From NCBI GenBank assembly GCA_034519515.1, contig JAXHOK010000006.1, positions 248,001-312,000 of the forward strand: 64,000 nt of DNA, given 5' to 3'. Under the pieces are notes generated by a model. That model had not been told where the DNA came from. It searched no databases and saw nothing but the letters and a program-made list of their open reading frames with translations. The position numbers and the translations under genes were made by a program. Shown one piece after another: positions 1-7,494 of the stretch (positions are counted from its first letter, which is position 1; every line of letters starts with the position of its first letter). This DNA comes from Arcicella sp034519515 (GTDB lineage: Bacteria > Bacteroidota > Bacteroidia > Cytophagales > Spirosomataceae).

Positions 1-1295
1 TCAAGAACGCCATTAAAAAGTACAATTATAAGGGGAATTATACTTATTGTTATTGTACAAAATCTTCTCATTTTAAATTTATCGTTGAAGAAGTATTGAG
101 CCATAACGTTCACCTCGAAACGTCGTCGGCTTTTGATATTTCTATTATTCGTGATTTATATAATCAAAAGAAGATTTCTAAATCGACTTTTATTCTTTGT
201 AATGGTTATAAATTGCCCCTTTATACGCAGTATATCAGCGAGTTAATTAACGATGGATTCAATTGTATTCCAATCTTGGATAACCTCAAAGAGATTGATT
301 TTTATGATAAAACCGTAACCGCTGAAACCGTAAATTTAGGTATCAGAATCGCTACGGACGAAGAACCAGACTTTGCTTTTTACACTTCCAGACTCGGGTT
401 GAGATATTCGGATGTCATGGAATTGTACAAAAATAAGATAGAGGGGAGTAGTCGTTATAAATTAAAAATGTTACATTTCTTTATCAATACAGGCATCAAA
501 GATAGTGCCTATTATTGGTCGGAATTGAGCCGTTTTATTTATAAATATTGTGAGATGAAAAAGGTATGTCCAGAACTGGATTCTATTGATTTAGGTGGCG
601 GATTACCCATTCAAACTTCACTCCAATTCAACTATGATTATCAGGCAATGATTGAAGAGATTGTGGAATCAATTTCTTGGATTTGTAATAAATCAAACGT
701 ACCAGTTCCCAATTTATTTACGGAGTTTGGGTCATATACCGTTGGTGAAAGTGGAGCAGTTTTGTACGAAATTATTGATCAAAAATTACAGAATGATAAA
801 GAATTATGGTACATGATTGATGGTTCTTTCATCACCCAATTACCAGATTCTTGGGGAATGAATCAGAAGTATATCATGATGCCCGTCAATAATTGGGATT
901 TGCCTTATCAGAAAGTGAATTTGGGCGGATTGACTTGCGATTCGATGGATTTTTATAACACCGAAGCTCATAGTTCAGACTTATATTTACCCATTTATGA
1001 AGAAAGCCAAGAACGTCAATTTGTGGGTTTTTTCCACACAGGAGCATATCAGGAGTCTTTGGGAGGTTACGGAGGTATTCAACATTGCTTGATTCCAGCC
1101 CCCAAACACGTGATTGTGGATAGGCTGGAAGATGGTACAATCACAACCCGACTTTTTGCCGAAGAACAAGAACAGGACAGCATGATGAACATTTTGGGCT
1201 ATGGCGAAAAAGCCAAACAAACTGAAGCTGTACCGTTGGTTTTGAGCGAGCAAGATATGGAATTGGCGGGGAATATGGCATTGGTGGAACAGTAA
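1..1295 (+). CDS. speA: Arginine decarboxylase, C-terminal part (5' end outside window)
   Basis: The reading frame is open from base 3, so the gene starts before the window; the TTG at 96 is internal. The product is a fold-III PLP decarboxylase that converts arginine to agmatine for polyamine synthesis. The segment before base 96 contains YCYCTKSSHF, whose lysine matches the expected PLP-binding lysine near the N-terminus. HLETSSAFD follows, then DLGGGLP (the glycine-rich phosphate-binding loop) and EFGSYTVGESG. About 430 residues are visible, close to the size of the Bacteroidota form. It ends in a TAA followed by an AT-rich spacer. Diaminopimelate decarboxylase is less likely because the SpeA-type blocks fit better. 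The exact subfamily is inferred from motif recall. Confidence 0.85.
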   Translation, partial: KNAIKKYNYKGNYTYCYCTKSSHFKFIVEEVLSHNVHLETSSAFDISIIRDLYNQKKISKSTFILCNGYKLPLYTQYISELINDGFNCIPILDNLKEIDFYDKTVTAETVNLGIRIATDEEPDFAFYTSRLGLRYSDVMELYKNKIEGSSRYKLKMLHFFINTGIKDSAYYWSELSRFIYKYCEMKKVCPELDSIDLGGGLPIQTSLQFNYDYQAMIEEIVESISWICNKSNVPVPNLFTEFGSYTVGESGAVLYEIIDQKLQNDKELWYMIDGSFITQLPDSWGMNQKYIMMPVNNWDLPYQKVNLGGLTCDSMDFYNTEAHSSDLYLPIYEESQERQFVGFFHTGAYQESLGGYGGIQHCLIPAPKHVIVDRLEDGTITTRLFAEEQEQDSMMNILGYGEKAKQTEAVPLVLSEQDMELAGNMALVEQ

Positions 1296-1300
1296 TAATT

Positions 1301-1372
1301 TAGAGAACAGATTTTAGATGATAGAGATAAGATTTTAGAGAAATTCTATTCTCATTATTTTCTAACCAACTG
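1301..1372. repeat. Short-word repeat locus (GATTTTAGA type)
   Basis: The words AGATTTTAGA and AGATAAGATTTTAGAGAA follow each other just after the speA stop, with partly complementary TTCTATTCTC further on. It belongs to the dispersed short-word class described in the findings. Function unknown. Confidence 0.4.
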
Positions 1373-1414
1373 AAAATTAATTACTTGCATTACAATAATT
1401 GGCAAGGTTTTTCG

Positions 1415-1422
1415 TAATTTTG
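1415..1422 (+). promoter_or_regulatory. TAATTTTG -7 promoter element of the small lipoprotein gene
   Basis: TAATTTTG matches the Bacteroidota TAnnTTTG -7 consensus. It lies about 130 bases before the lipoprotein start, and the predicted leader holds a short-word repeat. Confidence 0.5.
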
Positions 1423-1429
1423 TTGTAAA

Positions 1430-1521
1430 TCGTGTATCAGGTATTATGTACTGAGTATTGAGTATTAAGAAGAACGTCACTGTCTGAATTTAATACCTTG
1501 TACTTAGGACTTAGTACACCT
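1430..1521. repeat. Short-word repeat hairpin in a 5' leader (GTACTGAGTATT type)
   Basis: The left side has GTATTATGTACTGAGTATTG and then GAGTATTAAG. The right side has TTAATACC, TTGTACTTAGGACTTAGTAC. The two sides are complementary in patches, so the leader between the TAATTTTG promoter and the lipoprotein ATG can fold into a long imperfect hairpin. Confidence 0.55.
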
Positions 1522-1549
1522 AATGCAACCCACAAAAAGACTTAATCAA

Positions 1550-1678
1550 ATGAAAAAAGCAACCATCATTTTCGGATTATTAGCTGTTATCACATTGGCA
1601 TCATGTGCAAAGAAAAATAATTGCCCAGCCTACGGCAGCACCAGCATTGAAAAGCCAGGATACAAGGGAAGAAATTAA
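1550..1678 (+). CDS. Small 42-residue lipoprotein
   Basis: The ATG opens a 42-residue ORF with a lysine start (MKKATIIF), a hydrophobic stretch and the lipobox LASC, with Cys19 as the expected lipidation site. The mature part would be only about 24 residues and holds a second cysteine. A strong terminator follows about 20 bases after the stop, and a promoter-like TAATTTTG lies upstream, so this is a self-contained gene. The family is not recognised. It may act at the envelope like other tiny lipoproteins, but that is inference. Confidence 0.6.
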   Translation: MKKATIIFGLLAVITLASCAKKNNCPAYGSTSIEKPGYKGRN

Positions 1679-1699
1679 TAGCATTTTGAGATTTTTCAG

Positions 1700-1743
1700 A
1701 CACAAAAAAAGCGTAGGAATAACTTCTACGCTTTTTTTGTGTC
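1700..1743. terminator. Bidirectional terminator
   Basis: ACACAAAAAAAGCGTAG and its complement CTACGCTTTTTTTGTGT form a perfect stem with A and T runs. It serves the lipoprotein gene on plus and the membrane protein gene on minus. Confidence 0.85.
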
Positions 1744-1758
1744 TTGGACGAAACTCAC

Positions 1759-2325
1759 TTACGCTAATTTCAAACCCTTCACTTCTCTCTGTGCATATTC
1801 AAATGCCCCAAACATGATGGCCGAGAATGCTAAATTACTCAATAACGTATTTTTCAAAAATGGTAAACCCATTGTGAAGCAAGACATTAATCCTGTGAAA
1901 TCTTGGGTGTACATTTTCCCACCTGTCCAAACCAAGAAGTTTGACACAAGGAAGAACCCTAATGTTCCTAAAATGTTAGCAGTCAATAAATTAACCACGT
2001 TTACTTTCTTCAAAAATATCATTCCAATTCCCACTACTAAGGCAAAACTAACGAAAACGGCTACCTCGAAACCGAAAGAAAAGGTTGGATACCATTTGGT
2101 ATAAAAAACGTTGTTCAGCACCAAGTTTGATAACCAAAGCGAGACCATTGGAACGATGAATGCCCAGTGTTTTTTGGTAAAATATGCTCCGCCAAACAAT
2201 GCCATTGTACCAACGGGAGAAAAATTTGCCATTGCAGGAAAGGCAATCGGTAAAAAACGGCTAATTGCCGCTAATAAAATCATTCCTGCCATGATGCTGA
2301 AACGAAGGTTTGCTGATGTATTCAT
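1759..2325 (-). CDS. DUF6580-type integral membrane protein (putative transport component)
   Basis: The product has 188 residues and is almost entirely hydrophobic, with about five to six predicted membrane segments. It shows the SRFLPIAFPAMANFSPVGTM region followed by GGAYF, which I recall from DUF6580 family proteins. These resemble S components of ECF vitamin transporters in size and topology, but no substrate can be read from the sequence. The gene is alone, with its own TAAATTTG promoter (minus) and a shared terminator. The transport role is inference; membrane location is secure. Confidence 0.7.
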   Translation of the reverse strand: MNTSANLRFSIMAGMILLAAISRFLPIAFPAMANFSPVGTMALFGGAYFTKKHWAFIVPMVSLWLSNLVLNNVFYTKWYPTFSFGFEVAVFVSFALVVGIGMIFLKKVNVVNLLTANILGTLGFFLVSNFLVWTGGKMYTQDFTGLMSCFTMGLPFLKNTLLSNLAFSAIMFGAFEYAQREVKGLKLA

Positions 2326-2349
2326 ATTCTTTTTTGATTCAATCTTTTA

Positions 2350-2357
2350 CAAATTTA
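2350..2357 (-). promoter_or_regulatory. TAAATTTG -7 element of the DUF6580 gene
   Basis: CAAATTTA on plus reads TAAATTTG on minus, 24 bases before the start codon, matching TAnnTTTG. Confidence 0.5.
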
Positions 2358-2399
2358 AGAAGGTTTAGAGAATTTGAGGTAATTTTTGGGTAAATAAAT

Positions 2400-2488
2400 A
2401 TACTATTAGCTTTCGGCTATTGGCTATCAGATTTTATGATGGTAAAAGTTGAAAGCCGATTGCTGAAAGCCGATTGCCGAAAGCTATA
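2400..2488. repeat. Short-word repeat (CGGCTATTGGCTAT / AAAGCCGATTGC type) before purK
   Basis: TTTCGGCTATTGGCTATCAG on the left is followed by repeated GAAAGCCGATTGC words on the right. The two sets are mutually complementary. The same word family recurs before ccmB (40063-40138). It ends a few bases before the purK ATG, so it should be in the 5' leader. Confidence 0.6.
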
Positions 2489-2492
2489 AAAA

Positions 2493-3613
2493 ATGCAAAA
2501 ATTAGGTTTATTAGGTGGCGGACAATTGGGCAAAATGTTGCTCCAAGCCGCTATGGATTTGGATATACACGTGAAGTCGCTCGACCCTGACCCCGATGCT
2601 CCCTGTGCAACACTTGCTCCTGAGTTTGTGGTGGGTTCTTTTCTGGATTTTGAGACGGTCTATCAGTTCGGGCAGGACTGTGATGTGATTACGATTGAGA
2701 TTGAAAACGTAAATCTTGAAGCCCTTAAAAAATCCCAATCGGAAGGGAAAAAGGTGTTTCCTCAACCCGGAGTTTTGGAGATTATTCAAGATAAAAGGAT
2801 TCAGAAACAGTTTTATTTGGATAATAATTTACCCACTTCTGATTTTATTTTGACTGATAATCTATCTGAAATTCAAGCAAATATAGATTTTTTGCCCGCT
2901 TTTAATAAATTAGGGAAAGGCGGTTACGATGGTCGTGGAGTACAAAAATTGTCTTCCGAAGCAGATTTGTCGTTGGCTTTCACTGAACCGAGTTTATTGG
3001 AAAAAGCGATTGATTTTGACAAAGAAATTGCCGTTATCGTAGCCCGTAACGAACAGGGCGAAATCAAGACTTTTCCGACGGTAGAATGTGTTTTTCATCC
3101 TGTGCATAATTTGGTAGAATACCTTTTTGCCCCTGCCGAAGTGCCAAACGAGATTCACGAAGAAGCCAAGAAAATTGCGATTGAAACGGCTGAAAAGTTG
3201 GGAATTGTTGGACTTTTGGCGGTAGAAATGTTTTTGACCAAAGATGGACAGATTCTCATTAACGAAGTAGCCCCCAGAACGCACAATAGCGGACACCACA
3301 CTATCCGAGCCAATCATACTTCTCAGTTTGAGCAACACCTGCGGGCGGTTTTGGGTTTGCCTTTGGGTGATACCACGGCACATTCAAAAGCAGCAATGGT
3401 AAATCTCTTGGGCGAAGACGGTTACACGGGTGAAGCCAAATACGTGGGTATGAACGAAAGTCTTTCAATATCAGGAGTTTATCCATTTTTATACGGAAAA
3501 AAATCACAAAACCTTTCCGAAAAATGGGACATATTACGGTGGTGGATGAGGATTTGGAGCGTTTGAAAATGAAGGTGAAGTTGGTGAAGGAGACTTTGAA
3601 AGTTGTGGCTTAG
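2493..3613 (+). CDS. purK: 5-(carboxyamino)imidazole ribonucleotide synthase PurK, C-terminal frameshift
   Basis: PurK makes N5-CAIR from AIR, bicarbonate and ATP, and PurE then rearranges it. The N-terminus KLGLLGGGQLGKMLLQAA is the classic PurK start, NKLGKGGYDGRG is the ATP-grasp loop, and NEVAPRTHNSGHHT marks the active-site end. The uninterrupted frame stops at 3566 with an atypical tail. If one A is added to the seven-A run at 3497-3503, the frame continues as KKITKPFRKMGHITVVD to a TAG at 3611-3613, which is the expected PurK ending. This is either a real frameshift or a base-calling error. Its usual partner purE lies 2.5 kb downstream, beyond an inserted module. Confidence 0.9.
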
Positions 3614-3686
3614 AAGTTTTATTTTGGGAAATATCTTTTCGTTTTCAATAAATTCTTTTTCGTCAAAATCATTGAATATTAAATCG

Positions 3687-3694
3687 TATATTTG
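3687..3694 (+). promoter_or_regulatory. TATATTTG -7 element of the ParA-HEPN-nuclease module
   Basis: TATATTTG matches the Bacteroidota consensus exactly and lies 37 bases before the ParA ATG. The inserted module therefore appears to have its own promoter rather than relying on the purK transcript. Confidence 0.55.
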
Positions 3695-3730
3695 AACTAC
3701 AATTAATTTTATTTAAACGCTTATTTACTC

Positions 3731-4789
3731 ATGGCAATTAAAATAGTTTTTTTCAATCACAAAGGAGGAGTTAGTAAAACTACTACTACATATAACTTAG
3801 GATGGATGTTGGGAATACTTGGTAAAAAAGTATTGGTTGTTGATGCCGACCCACAATGTAATTTATCAAGTCTCATCTTAGGAGATTATTTCGATGATTA
3901 TTACACTGATGATTCAACAAAGTTTCAAAACATAAAAGACGGCGTTAAGGTTGCTTTCGAGGGCAAACCTAAACCAATTGAAGCCGTAACGTGTTTCTCT
4001 CCGAGTCAAAATGAAAACCTTTTTTTATTAGCTGGACACGCAAATCTAAGTGAGTATGATGCCTCATTAAGTTTTGCCCAAAATTCAAATAATGCAATAA
4101 CAGCCCTCATGAATCTTCCTGGGGCTTTTAATGAGTTAATAAACCAAACCTCTGAAAAATATGATGTAGATTATGTCCTTATAGATTTGAACCCAGGATT
4201 AAGTGCAATTAATCAAAATTTCTTTATTTTGAGTGACGCTTTCATTATACCTACAAATCCTGATCCATTTTCAATAATGGCTATACAAACACTTTCAAAT
4301 ATTCTGCCTCGTTGGATAGATTGGGCTGATAAAATGAGACCTTTATTCAGTGACTCCTCATATCCATTGTCATATAGTCGTCCAAAATTTATAGGAGAGA
4401 TAATACAGGGATTTAACATTAGAAATGGGAAAGCAGCGAGTCCCTATAAAACTAACATTAACGATATTAAGCAGATGGTAAAAGGTACACTTTTGCCAAC
4501 TTTGATAAAATCTGATATGGTTTTTGAGCATTCCATTTATGAAGAAGCCGAGATTAACGATGATTACTGCATAGCCGAAATTCCAAATTTTCAAAGTATC
4601 CTTCAAAAGGCAAATAATGCAGGTGTCCCTGTGTTCGTTATTACAGATGCACAAATACAAGAAACGGGTCCCATTTTAACACAATTAAAAGGCAAAAGAA
4701 CTGAGTTTTATCAACTCTTCGAAAAAATTGCAAAACAAATAATCACTATTGGAAACCATGCAAACAGTCAAGAGCCAGTTCTTGCGTAA
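3731..4789 (+). CDS. ParA/MinD-type ATPase of a putative defence module
   Basis: The 352-residue product starts MAIKIVFFNHKGGVSKTTTT, a deviant Walker A motif (KGGVSKTT) with the signature lysine at residue 11. VLVVDADPQCNLSS and YVLIDLNPGLSAINQ follow as the A' and Walker B regions. It is longer than plasmid ParA (about 210-260), with an extra C-terminal part of unknown role. No ParB or centromere-like array is nearby. The next gene begins inside its last 32 bases, so translation is probably coupled. Its place between purK and purE, beside an HEPN protein and a restriction enzyme, argues against plasmid or chromosome partition. A role in sensing or regulating the two nucleases is inference. 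Confidence 0.85.
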   Translation: MAIKIVFFNHKGGVSKTTTTYNLGWMLGILGKKVLVVDADPQCNLSSLILGDYFDDYYTDDSTKFQNIKDGVKVAFEGKPKPIEAVTCFSPSQNENLFLLAGHANLSEYDASLSFAQNSNNAITALMNLPGAFNELINQTSEKYDVDYVLIDLNPGLSAINQNFFILSDAFIIPTNPDPFSIMAIQTLSNILPRWIDWADKMRPLFSDSSYPLSYSRPKFIGEIIQGFNIRNGKAASPYKTNINDIKQMVKGTLLPTLIKSDMVFEHSIYEEAEINDDYCIAEIPNFQSILQKANNAGVPVFVITDAQIQETGPILTQLKGKRTEFYQLFEKIAKQIITIGNHANSQEPVLA

Positions 4790-5405
4790 TATTACCTATG
4801 TTAGAGAATTAGATAGTCTGTACGATTTTCTTAAAAATAGCCAAAAGCTTTCTAATGACTTATCAGATTTGTTGCGTGCTGAAATAGTATATTCCGTAAG
4901 TGCATTGGATAAGTTTATTCACGAATTAGTCAGAATTGGAATGATTGAGACCTTTAATGGACAAAGAGTAAGAACAATTAAATTTGAAGGATTTACCCTT
5001 TCTGCTAAGACGCTCGAAAAAATCAAAGAAACTGCTATTGAACGGAGTTTAAATCCAACTCGACCACCCCTCCCCGATGAACTTCCTGAATATTGGTTCG
5101 AACGAGAAATCGTTTTGAAACATAAATCTGTGTCCTATCAAACGCCCACAAATATTGGAGATGGGTTAAGCCTTATTTGGAAAGAAGAGCATAAATGGCA
5201 AAAGATTTCATTATTAATGAATATCAATGAAAAAGATGTAAAAACACAGTTAGAAACAATTGTAGCACGTAGGAATCAAATAGTTCACGAGGCTGATTTG
5301 GATATTCAGAACGGCTTAAAGAATACCATTTCATATGTTGATGCAAAAGATTCAGTTGATTTTATTGAAAAATTGGGGATCTCAATATTTGATTGTGTAT
5401 TGTGA
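4758..5405 (+). CDS. HEPN-domain protein (RiboL-PSP-HEPN-like, putative RNase)
   Basis: I chose the ATG at 4758 over an upstream TTG; the start overlaps the ParA gene by 32 bases. The 215-residue helical product has an N-terminal segment AEIVYSVSALDKFIHELV typical of RiboL-PSP-type HEPN proteins. Near the C-terminus RRNQIVHEAD holds the R-x4-H motif (Arg172, His177), the expected catalytic pair of HEPN RNases. HEPN proteins often act as toxins in defence and toxin-antitoxin systems by cutting RNA. Here it sits between a ParA ATPase and a HincII-like endonuclease. Catalytic activity is inferred from the motif only. Confidence 0.75.
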   Translation: MQTVKSQFLRNITYVRELDSLYDFLKNSQKLSNDLSDLLRAEIVYSVSALDKFIHELVRIGMIETFNGQRVRTIKFEGFTLSAKTLEKIKETAIERSLNPTRPPLPDELPEYWFEREIVLKHKSVSYQTPTNIGDGLSLIWKEEHKWQKISLLMNINEKDVKTQLETIVARRNQIVHEADLDIQNGLKNTISYVDAKDSVDFIEKLGISIFDCVL

Positions 5406-5434
5406 ACACTCAGTATTTGATAAAAACAGAACTT

Positions 5435-6148
5435 ATGGTTAAATTTCAAGATATAAATTTGAAAAATATACGATTGCCAAATATTGAGCTGTCTGTTGTG
5501 AAGGAAATCAAGGAACAGTTTCCTTCGCAAACGTTTAGTCAAAGGGAATATCTATATTTTTTGTTCTCAAATCCAGTCAATAAAAATATTATTGAGGCAC
5601 AGCAAAGTTTATTCAAAAAACCAACTGTTCATTATGTTTTGGACAGAAAAGTTGAAGAGATAAATAATGTTTTCGATGAAAAGCAAAACGACACCGCAGA
5701 CATTTTAGTGGTCAAAGATGGGTTTTATGAAATCATAGACATCAAAACTCGTAACCTTTCAAAATCAGCTCAACCTCCCAATATTATGTCGGCTTTTAAA
5801 TTGGCTCAGGTATGTGCTAAGATGCTGGATAATAAGGCGGGCGACGATTCGCAGTTTGATGATTTTTCAATCAATTATTTCGAGGTTGATTGGCTATTAG
5901 AAGGTGATAAATTGGTTTGTAGAGACGCTCATTTTGTTAATCTTTTCAAGTGTAATCCTGCTAATTTGTACATTAATTGGGCAGCAGCCATGCAAATTCA
6001 ATTTCATGTTTGTGATTTAGAACAAACCTTTGAAGGTAATTTGGAAGATTGGGCAAAATCTTATTTGAAACACTTTGTAAATCAAGCAAAAAAGCGGTCG
6101 AATGATATGATTACAAAATTTGTAAAACCATTTGAAAAGTATATTTAA
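5435..6148 (+). CDS. HincII/HindII-like type II restriction endonuclease
   Basis: The sequence matches my memory of HincII over almost its whole length, including EKQNDTADIL, the KSAQ segment (HincII Gln138), YINWAAAMQIQFH and the C-terminal FVKPF-KYI. The PD-(D/E)XK residues are kept: Asp89 in NDTADI, then Asp102 and Lys104 in IIDIKTRN, equal to HincII Asp114, Asp127 and Lys129. It has 237 residues against 258 in HincII, lacking about 20-25 residues near the N-terminus. The family cuts GTYRAC. No methyltransferase is adjacent, yet GTYRAC sites occur in this chromosome (7494, 46101, 55232), so either a remote methylase protects it, or its activity or specificity has changed. I chose the ATG at 5435 from the HincII alignment; an in-frame ATG at 5393 overlaps the HEPN gene. 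Confidence 0.9.
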   Translation: MVKFQDINLKNIRLPNIELSVVKEIKEQFPSQTFSQREYLYFLFSNPVNKNIIEAQQSLFKKPTVHYVLDRKVEEINNVFDEKQNDTADILVVKDGFYEIIDIKTRNLSKSAQPPNIMSAFKLAQVCAKMLDNKAGDDSQFDDFSINYFEVDWLLEGDKLVCRDAHFVNLFKCNPANLYINWAAAMQIQFHVCDLEQTFEGNLEDWAKSYLKHFVNQAKKRSNDMITKFVKPFEKYI

Positions 6149-6155
6149 TAAAACA

Positions 6156-6635
6156 ATGATAGGAATAATAATGGGCAGTATTTCCGACTTGAAAGTGATG
6201 GAAGAAGCCGTAGAAATTTGTAACTATTTTGGGGTGGCTTATGAAATCGACATCGTTTCGGCTCATCGTACACCCTTGAAAATGGTGGAATATGCTCAAA
6301 CAGCCCGTGAGCGTGGCGTAAAGGTCATCATTGCGGGTGCGGGCGGGGCGGCTCATTTGCCTGGCATGGTGGCATCGGTTACGACTTTGCCCGTAATTGG
6401 CGTGCCTGTAAAGTCCTCAAATTCTATTGATGGCTGGGATTCTGTTTTATCAATTTTGCAAATGCCCTCGGGTGTACCTGTGGCAACGGTAGCGTTGAAC
6501 GGGGCAAAAAACGCTGGAATCTTAGCAATTCAGATGTTAGGTATTGAAAATCAGGAAATTGCTATTAAATTGCAATCATATAAAACAGAACTAAGTGCCA
6601 AAGTGAATGAAATGGTGGCGGAGCTTAGGAAGTAA
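6156..6635 (+). CDS. purE: N5-carboxyaminoimidazole ribonucleotide mutase PurE
   Basis: PurE is the 160-residue class I mutase that converts N5-CAIR to CAIR. IIMGSISDLKVM is the phosphate-binding start, SAHRTP carries the catalytic His, and AGAGGAAHLPGMVA is the substrate loop. I chose the ATG at 6156 (MIGIIMGS) over an upstream TTG at 6132. It begins 8 bases after the HincII-like gene. In most relatives purE follows purK directly, so the ParA-HEPN-nuclease genes split an old pair, and purE may now depend on the module's promoter. Confidence 0.95.
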   Translation: MIGIIMGSISDLKVMEEAVEICNYFGVAYEIDIVSAHRTPLKMVEYAQTARERGVKVIIAGAGGAAHLPGMVASVTTLPVIGVPVKSSNSIDGWDSVLSILQMPSGVPVATVALNGAKNAGILAIQMLGIENQEIAIKLQSYKTELSAKVNEMVAELRK

Positions 6636-6636
6636 G

Positions 6637-6738
6637 TGAATAATGAGTAAGTGAGGTGTGAGTAAAATATTTCGAGCAAACCCTCATTGCAGTTTTAATC
6701 ACTTAACTAAATTTACTCATTACTCATTAATAAAACCC
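6637..6738. repeat. Short-word repeat hairpin (GAGTAATGAGTAA type)
   Basis: AATGAGTAAGTGAGGTGTGAG on the left (first part TGAATAATGAGTAAG) pairs in patches with ACTCATTACTCATTAAT on the right. It fills the gap between purE and the LysM gene. Confidence 0.6.
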
Positions 6739-6751
6739 TCCTTACTAAATC

Positions 6752-7390
6752 ATGGAAGATTACCGTAACCCTCAACCTGCCGAAGAAACTTCAAAAATTC
6801 CAACCATTACGCTCTATGTGCTGATTGCCGTGGTGGCTGCCCTGCTTTATGCGGGTTATCAATCAATGAAAAATGATGCTGCGGTGTCGGAAGAATTGGT
6901 TAGTAAACGCCCCAATTCAGTGGCAATGTCGAACGATAATGGGGCTGATGCTGTGGTGATTCCTCCCCCTTTTGAAGAAACTGGCAAGGACGATGTGGCA
7001 AAAGATGAGAAAAAAGACGTAGAAAAATCGAAAGGAGAACCTAAGAAAGAGGAGAAAAAGGAAGAGAAAAAAGTTTCTATTCCTTCGGGTGGCGAGACCA
7101 TCTCGCATACCGTACAAACGGGTGAGACTTTCTTTGGAATTGCCAATCGTTATCATTTGAGTAAATCGGTTTTGCAAGCTCTCAATCCAAATGTCGAACC
7201 GAGTGGCATTAAAGTTGGCGTAACTAAATTGAACGTGAAAGTTCAAACTATTCATACGGTTGGTCCTGGTGATATTTTGCGAGTGGTGGCTAAGAAATAC
7301 GGCATCAGCAAACAGGCTTTGATGGATGCCAATAAAAAGACCAAAGATATGGCTGAACGTGGGGAGAAATTGATTATTCCGATTCAGTAA
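6752..7390 (+). CDS. Membrane-anchored protein with two LysM domains
   Basis: The 212-residue product has a short cytoplasmic start, one membrane segment (about residues 20-40, TLYVLIAVVAALLYAGY), and a lysine/glutamate-rich low-complexity linker (about 75-108, repeated KEEKKEEKK). Two LysM domains follow: HTVQTGETFFGIANRYHLSK, then HTVGPGDILRVVAKKYGIS. LysM binds peptidoglycan glycan chains, so the protein probably links the inner membrane to the cell wall. No catalytic domain is present. A terminator lies about 45 bases downstream. Confidence 0.85.
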   Translation: MEDYRNPQPAEETSKIPTITLYVLIAVVAALLYAGYQSMKNDAAVSEELVSKRPNSVAMSNDNGADAVVIPPPFEETGKDDVAKDEKKDVEKSKGEPKKEEKKEEKKVSIPSGGETISHTVQTGETFFGIANRYHLSKSVLQALNPNVEPSGIKVGVTKLNVKVQTIHTVGPGDILRVVAKKYGISKQALMDANKKTKDMAERGEKLIIPIQ

Positions 7391-7412
7391 ACAATTATCA
7401 GTTATCAAGTGA
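7390..7412. repeat. Left arm of short-word repeat (AATTATCAGTTATCA type)
   Basis: CAATTATCAGTTATCAAGTG here pairs loosely with TTGATAACTGTTTACTG at 7478-7505, with a terminator hairpin in the middle. The right arm contains the gpmI stop region and a GTTAAC (HincII-type) site at 7494. Confidence 0.4.
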
Positions 7413-7432
7413 TAGTTGAACATTTTGGTTCA

Positions 7433-7472
7433 TAAAAAAGCACTCAATCAATGCGATTAAGTGCTTTTTTAT
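7433..7472. terminator. Bidirectional terminator between the LysM gene and gpmI
   Basis: AAAAAAGCACT and AGTGCTTTTTT form the stem, with A and T runs on both sides. Confidence 0.85.
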
Positions 7473-7494
7473 GTTTATTGATAACTGTTTACTG

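Noticed and set aside
1605..1817. 70-residue plus-strand ORF after the small lipoprotein
   Set aside because: It overlaps both the lipoprotein end and the terminator in another frame; the lipoprotein frame with lipobox is better.
1739..2368. Two plus-strand ORFs opposite the DUF6580 gene
   Set aside because: They are antisense shadows; the minus-strand product has coherent membrane segments and a promoter.
3731..4789. A plasmid-type parAB partition locus
   Set aside because: No ParB or parS-like array is adjacent, and the flanks are chromosomal purine genes.
6917..7423. 168-residue minus-strand ORF opposite the LysM gene
   Set aside because: It mirrors the Lys/Glu-rich linker as Phe/Leu runs and has no family features.
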